Shown here: in pieces, positions 31,167 to 32,234 of the stretch
Position numbering within the stretch: the first letter of the stretch is position 1
Layout: every line of letters starts with the position of its first letter
Origin: SZAS-18 sp031370675
GTDB taxonomy: Bacteria > Verrucomicrobiota > Verrucomicrobiia > Chthoniobacterales > SZAS-18
Direction of reading: 5' to 3'
DNA length: 32,234 bases
Assembly (NCBI GenBank): GCA_031370675.1
Contig: JANMQT010000074.1
Coordinates: 1 to 32,234 of the forward strand
Made by a program: the position numbers and the translations under genes
The notes under the pieces: generated by a model
The model's database searches: none
The model's input: the letters and a program-made list of their open reading frames with translations, nothing else
Told to the model about the DNA's origin: nothing

Positions 31167-32234
31167 TTATTCGTCACTGTCGCCGCTGGAAGAAATCGGC
31201 GCGATGTCGCTTTCCGACCAGCGGGCGCGCTCAAACGAGGAAGACCGGATGAACAGATAAAACGGATAGACCAGCAGCATCGCCAGCATCATCCAGAAAT
31301 TCGACCAAAACACGCCGCCGCGACTGACCCGGATGGAAAATGGCATTTCATTGATATTGGGATCCGCTTCCGGCTCGATTGTGAGCCGATACCGACCCGC
31401 CGGGACCCGGCTGATCGTGCCATAGGCCACCCGGCTACCTTCCGACCACGGCCCGTCAGAGTCGCTTCCCGTATAATATTCAATGTCGACCGTCGTTTCG
31501 TAGCGATTGCCCGTGGTTTCATCGAGGAGGCCCACATCTAGAACGAGCCAATTGTTCGAGACATTCGCGTTAGCTCCGATCGTGACCATGGCCGCGCTGC
31601 CCGTCAGCTCGATGGGATCGCTGGTCAGCACCCGCGACGCATCGGCGCGCCGGAAGGCAAATTGGCCGTTGTAAGCCGTCCGCTGGCCTGCGGACGAAAA
31701 CGAGTACGCCTGCAGGCCGCACAGGATCAAGAGCGCGATGAGCATCGGCCGGCGAATCGATTGCCAGCGCTGGGCGTACGGATTCGGCTGGTTGAGATAC
31801 ATTCCGGTCGGGGCCTCGAGCGCCTCCACGCCAAACGCCGTGCCGACCTCCTTGGCGTCGACGTACTCGCCCTTGGACCACGTGATCTCGGCGAGATCCG
31901 GATACGACTCCCGCGAAAGCACATACGGCGGGTCGATGAAATCCTGGTTGTCCGTGCGCTCGGAGGTCGAGGTCTGCCAGTAGAATTCGCCCAGGACCGA
32001 GACCACGGTGGCTTTGTAGATCGCAAAGAGCCGGAAGCCGAGCGGTGCGGGGTCGGTCTCGCGCGGCGTCTCGAGCATCCGCTCCACGAATGTCCAATGG
32101 CCGTTGTAGGTAACCAACCAGTCAAAGCCGCGCCACGGGTTGAAGAGCAGATATTCCGACCACTCGGCGTCGCCATCGGAGCGCCGCACGAAACCGATCA
32201 CCTCGTACTCGGTCTCGCGGAACTTGCCGCGCCG
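31167..32234 (-). CDS. DUF4178 membrane protein, 5' end beyond window
   Basis: At least 355 aa; the frame is open through the right edge (RGKFRETEYEVIGFVRRSDG), so the start lies outside. The N-terminal visible part matches DUF4178 (YEVIGFVRRSDGDAEWSEYLLFN, GFDWLVTYNGHW), with a second family block, ITWSKGEYVDAKEVGTAFG. A membrane helix follows (PMLIALLILCGLQAYSF), then a predicted extracytoplasmic beta-rich domain (about 170 residues), a second helix (FWMMLAMLLVYPFYLFI) and an acidic C-terminal tail. The function is unknown. It is the first visible gene of the cluster with the small ORF, DUF350, SpeE-like, flavoprotein and SpeD; further members may lie to the right of the window. Confidence 0.88.
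   Translation of the reverse strand, partial: RRGKFRETEYEVIGFVRRSDGDAEWSEYLLFNPWRGFDWLVTYNGHWTFVERMLETPRETDPAPLGFRLFAIYKATVVSVLGEFYWQTSTSERTDNQDFIDPPYVLSRESYPDLAEITWSKGEYVDAKEVGTAFGVEALEAPTGMYLNQPNPYAQRWQSIRRPMLIALLILCGLQAYSFSSAGQRTAYNGQFAFRRADASRVLTSDPIELTGSAAMVTIGANANVSNNWLVLDVGLLDETTGNRYETTVDIEYYTGSDSDGPWSEGSRVAYGTISRVPAGRYRLTIEPEADPNINEMPFSIRVSRGGVFWSNFWMMLAMLLVYPFYLFIRSSSFERARWSESDIAPISSSGDSDE

Overview
The window looks like chromosomal DNA of a GC-rich member of the Verrucomicrobiota, probably near Opitutaceae. This placement is an inference from gene content, weak Shine-Dalgarno signals and the style of the intergenic repeats; no rRNA or tRNA gene is present to confirm it. Apart from uvrB, a DinB-like gene and an MFS transporter, every gene is on the minus strand.

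Left part (1-9534): the 3' part of uvrB, a secreted Pro-rich hypothetical protein and a DinB-superfamily protein lead into a 2-methylcitrate-cycle operon read right to left: prpE (propionyl-CoA synthetase), prpB (methylisocitrate lyase), prpC (methylcitrate synthase), prpD (methylcitrate dehydratase). Together these activate propionate and convert it to pyruvate plus succinate. Two repeat elements interrupt the operon. One is an empty inverted repeat between prpE and prpB. The other, between prpC and prpD, is a 449-bp cassette with 28-bp terminal inverted repeats that encodes a GxxExxY (PDDEXK-like) protein.

Middle (9668-15199): an MFS transporter, a DUF4126 membrane protein, a short RecO without cysteines, dihydrolipoamide dehydrogenase and a XerC/D-type recombinase.

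Chemosensory block (15235-25691, all minus): REC-PATAN response regulator, stand-alone REC, CheW, a Leu/Ile/Val-type periplasmic binding protein, an MCP with a large extracellular sensor and tandem HAMP, a hybrid CheA with two HPt regions and a C-terminal REC, and a PATAN/DUF4388 protein. The order resembles the Pil-Chp systems that control type IV pili (pilG-pilH-pilI-pilJ-chpA). It differs by a binding-protein gene whose start codon overlaps the cheW stop, and by the absence of cheR and cheB. This is the most system-like novelty in the window.

Right part (26051-32234): an aldo/keto reductase, then a polyamine/membrane cluster read leftward: DUF4178 protein (cut by the window edge), a previously unlisted 49-aa small ORF, DUF350 membrane protein, membrane-anchored spermidine-synthase-like protein, Tat-exported FAD amine-oxidase-like lipoprotein, and SpeD.

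A recurring theme is short elements whose arms are built from phased micro-repeats with a period of 7, 9 or 10 nt, usually as inverted pairs. They lie between genes and, in one case, inside the uvrB reading frame. No CRISPR array, rRNA, tRNA or prophage was seen.
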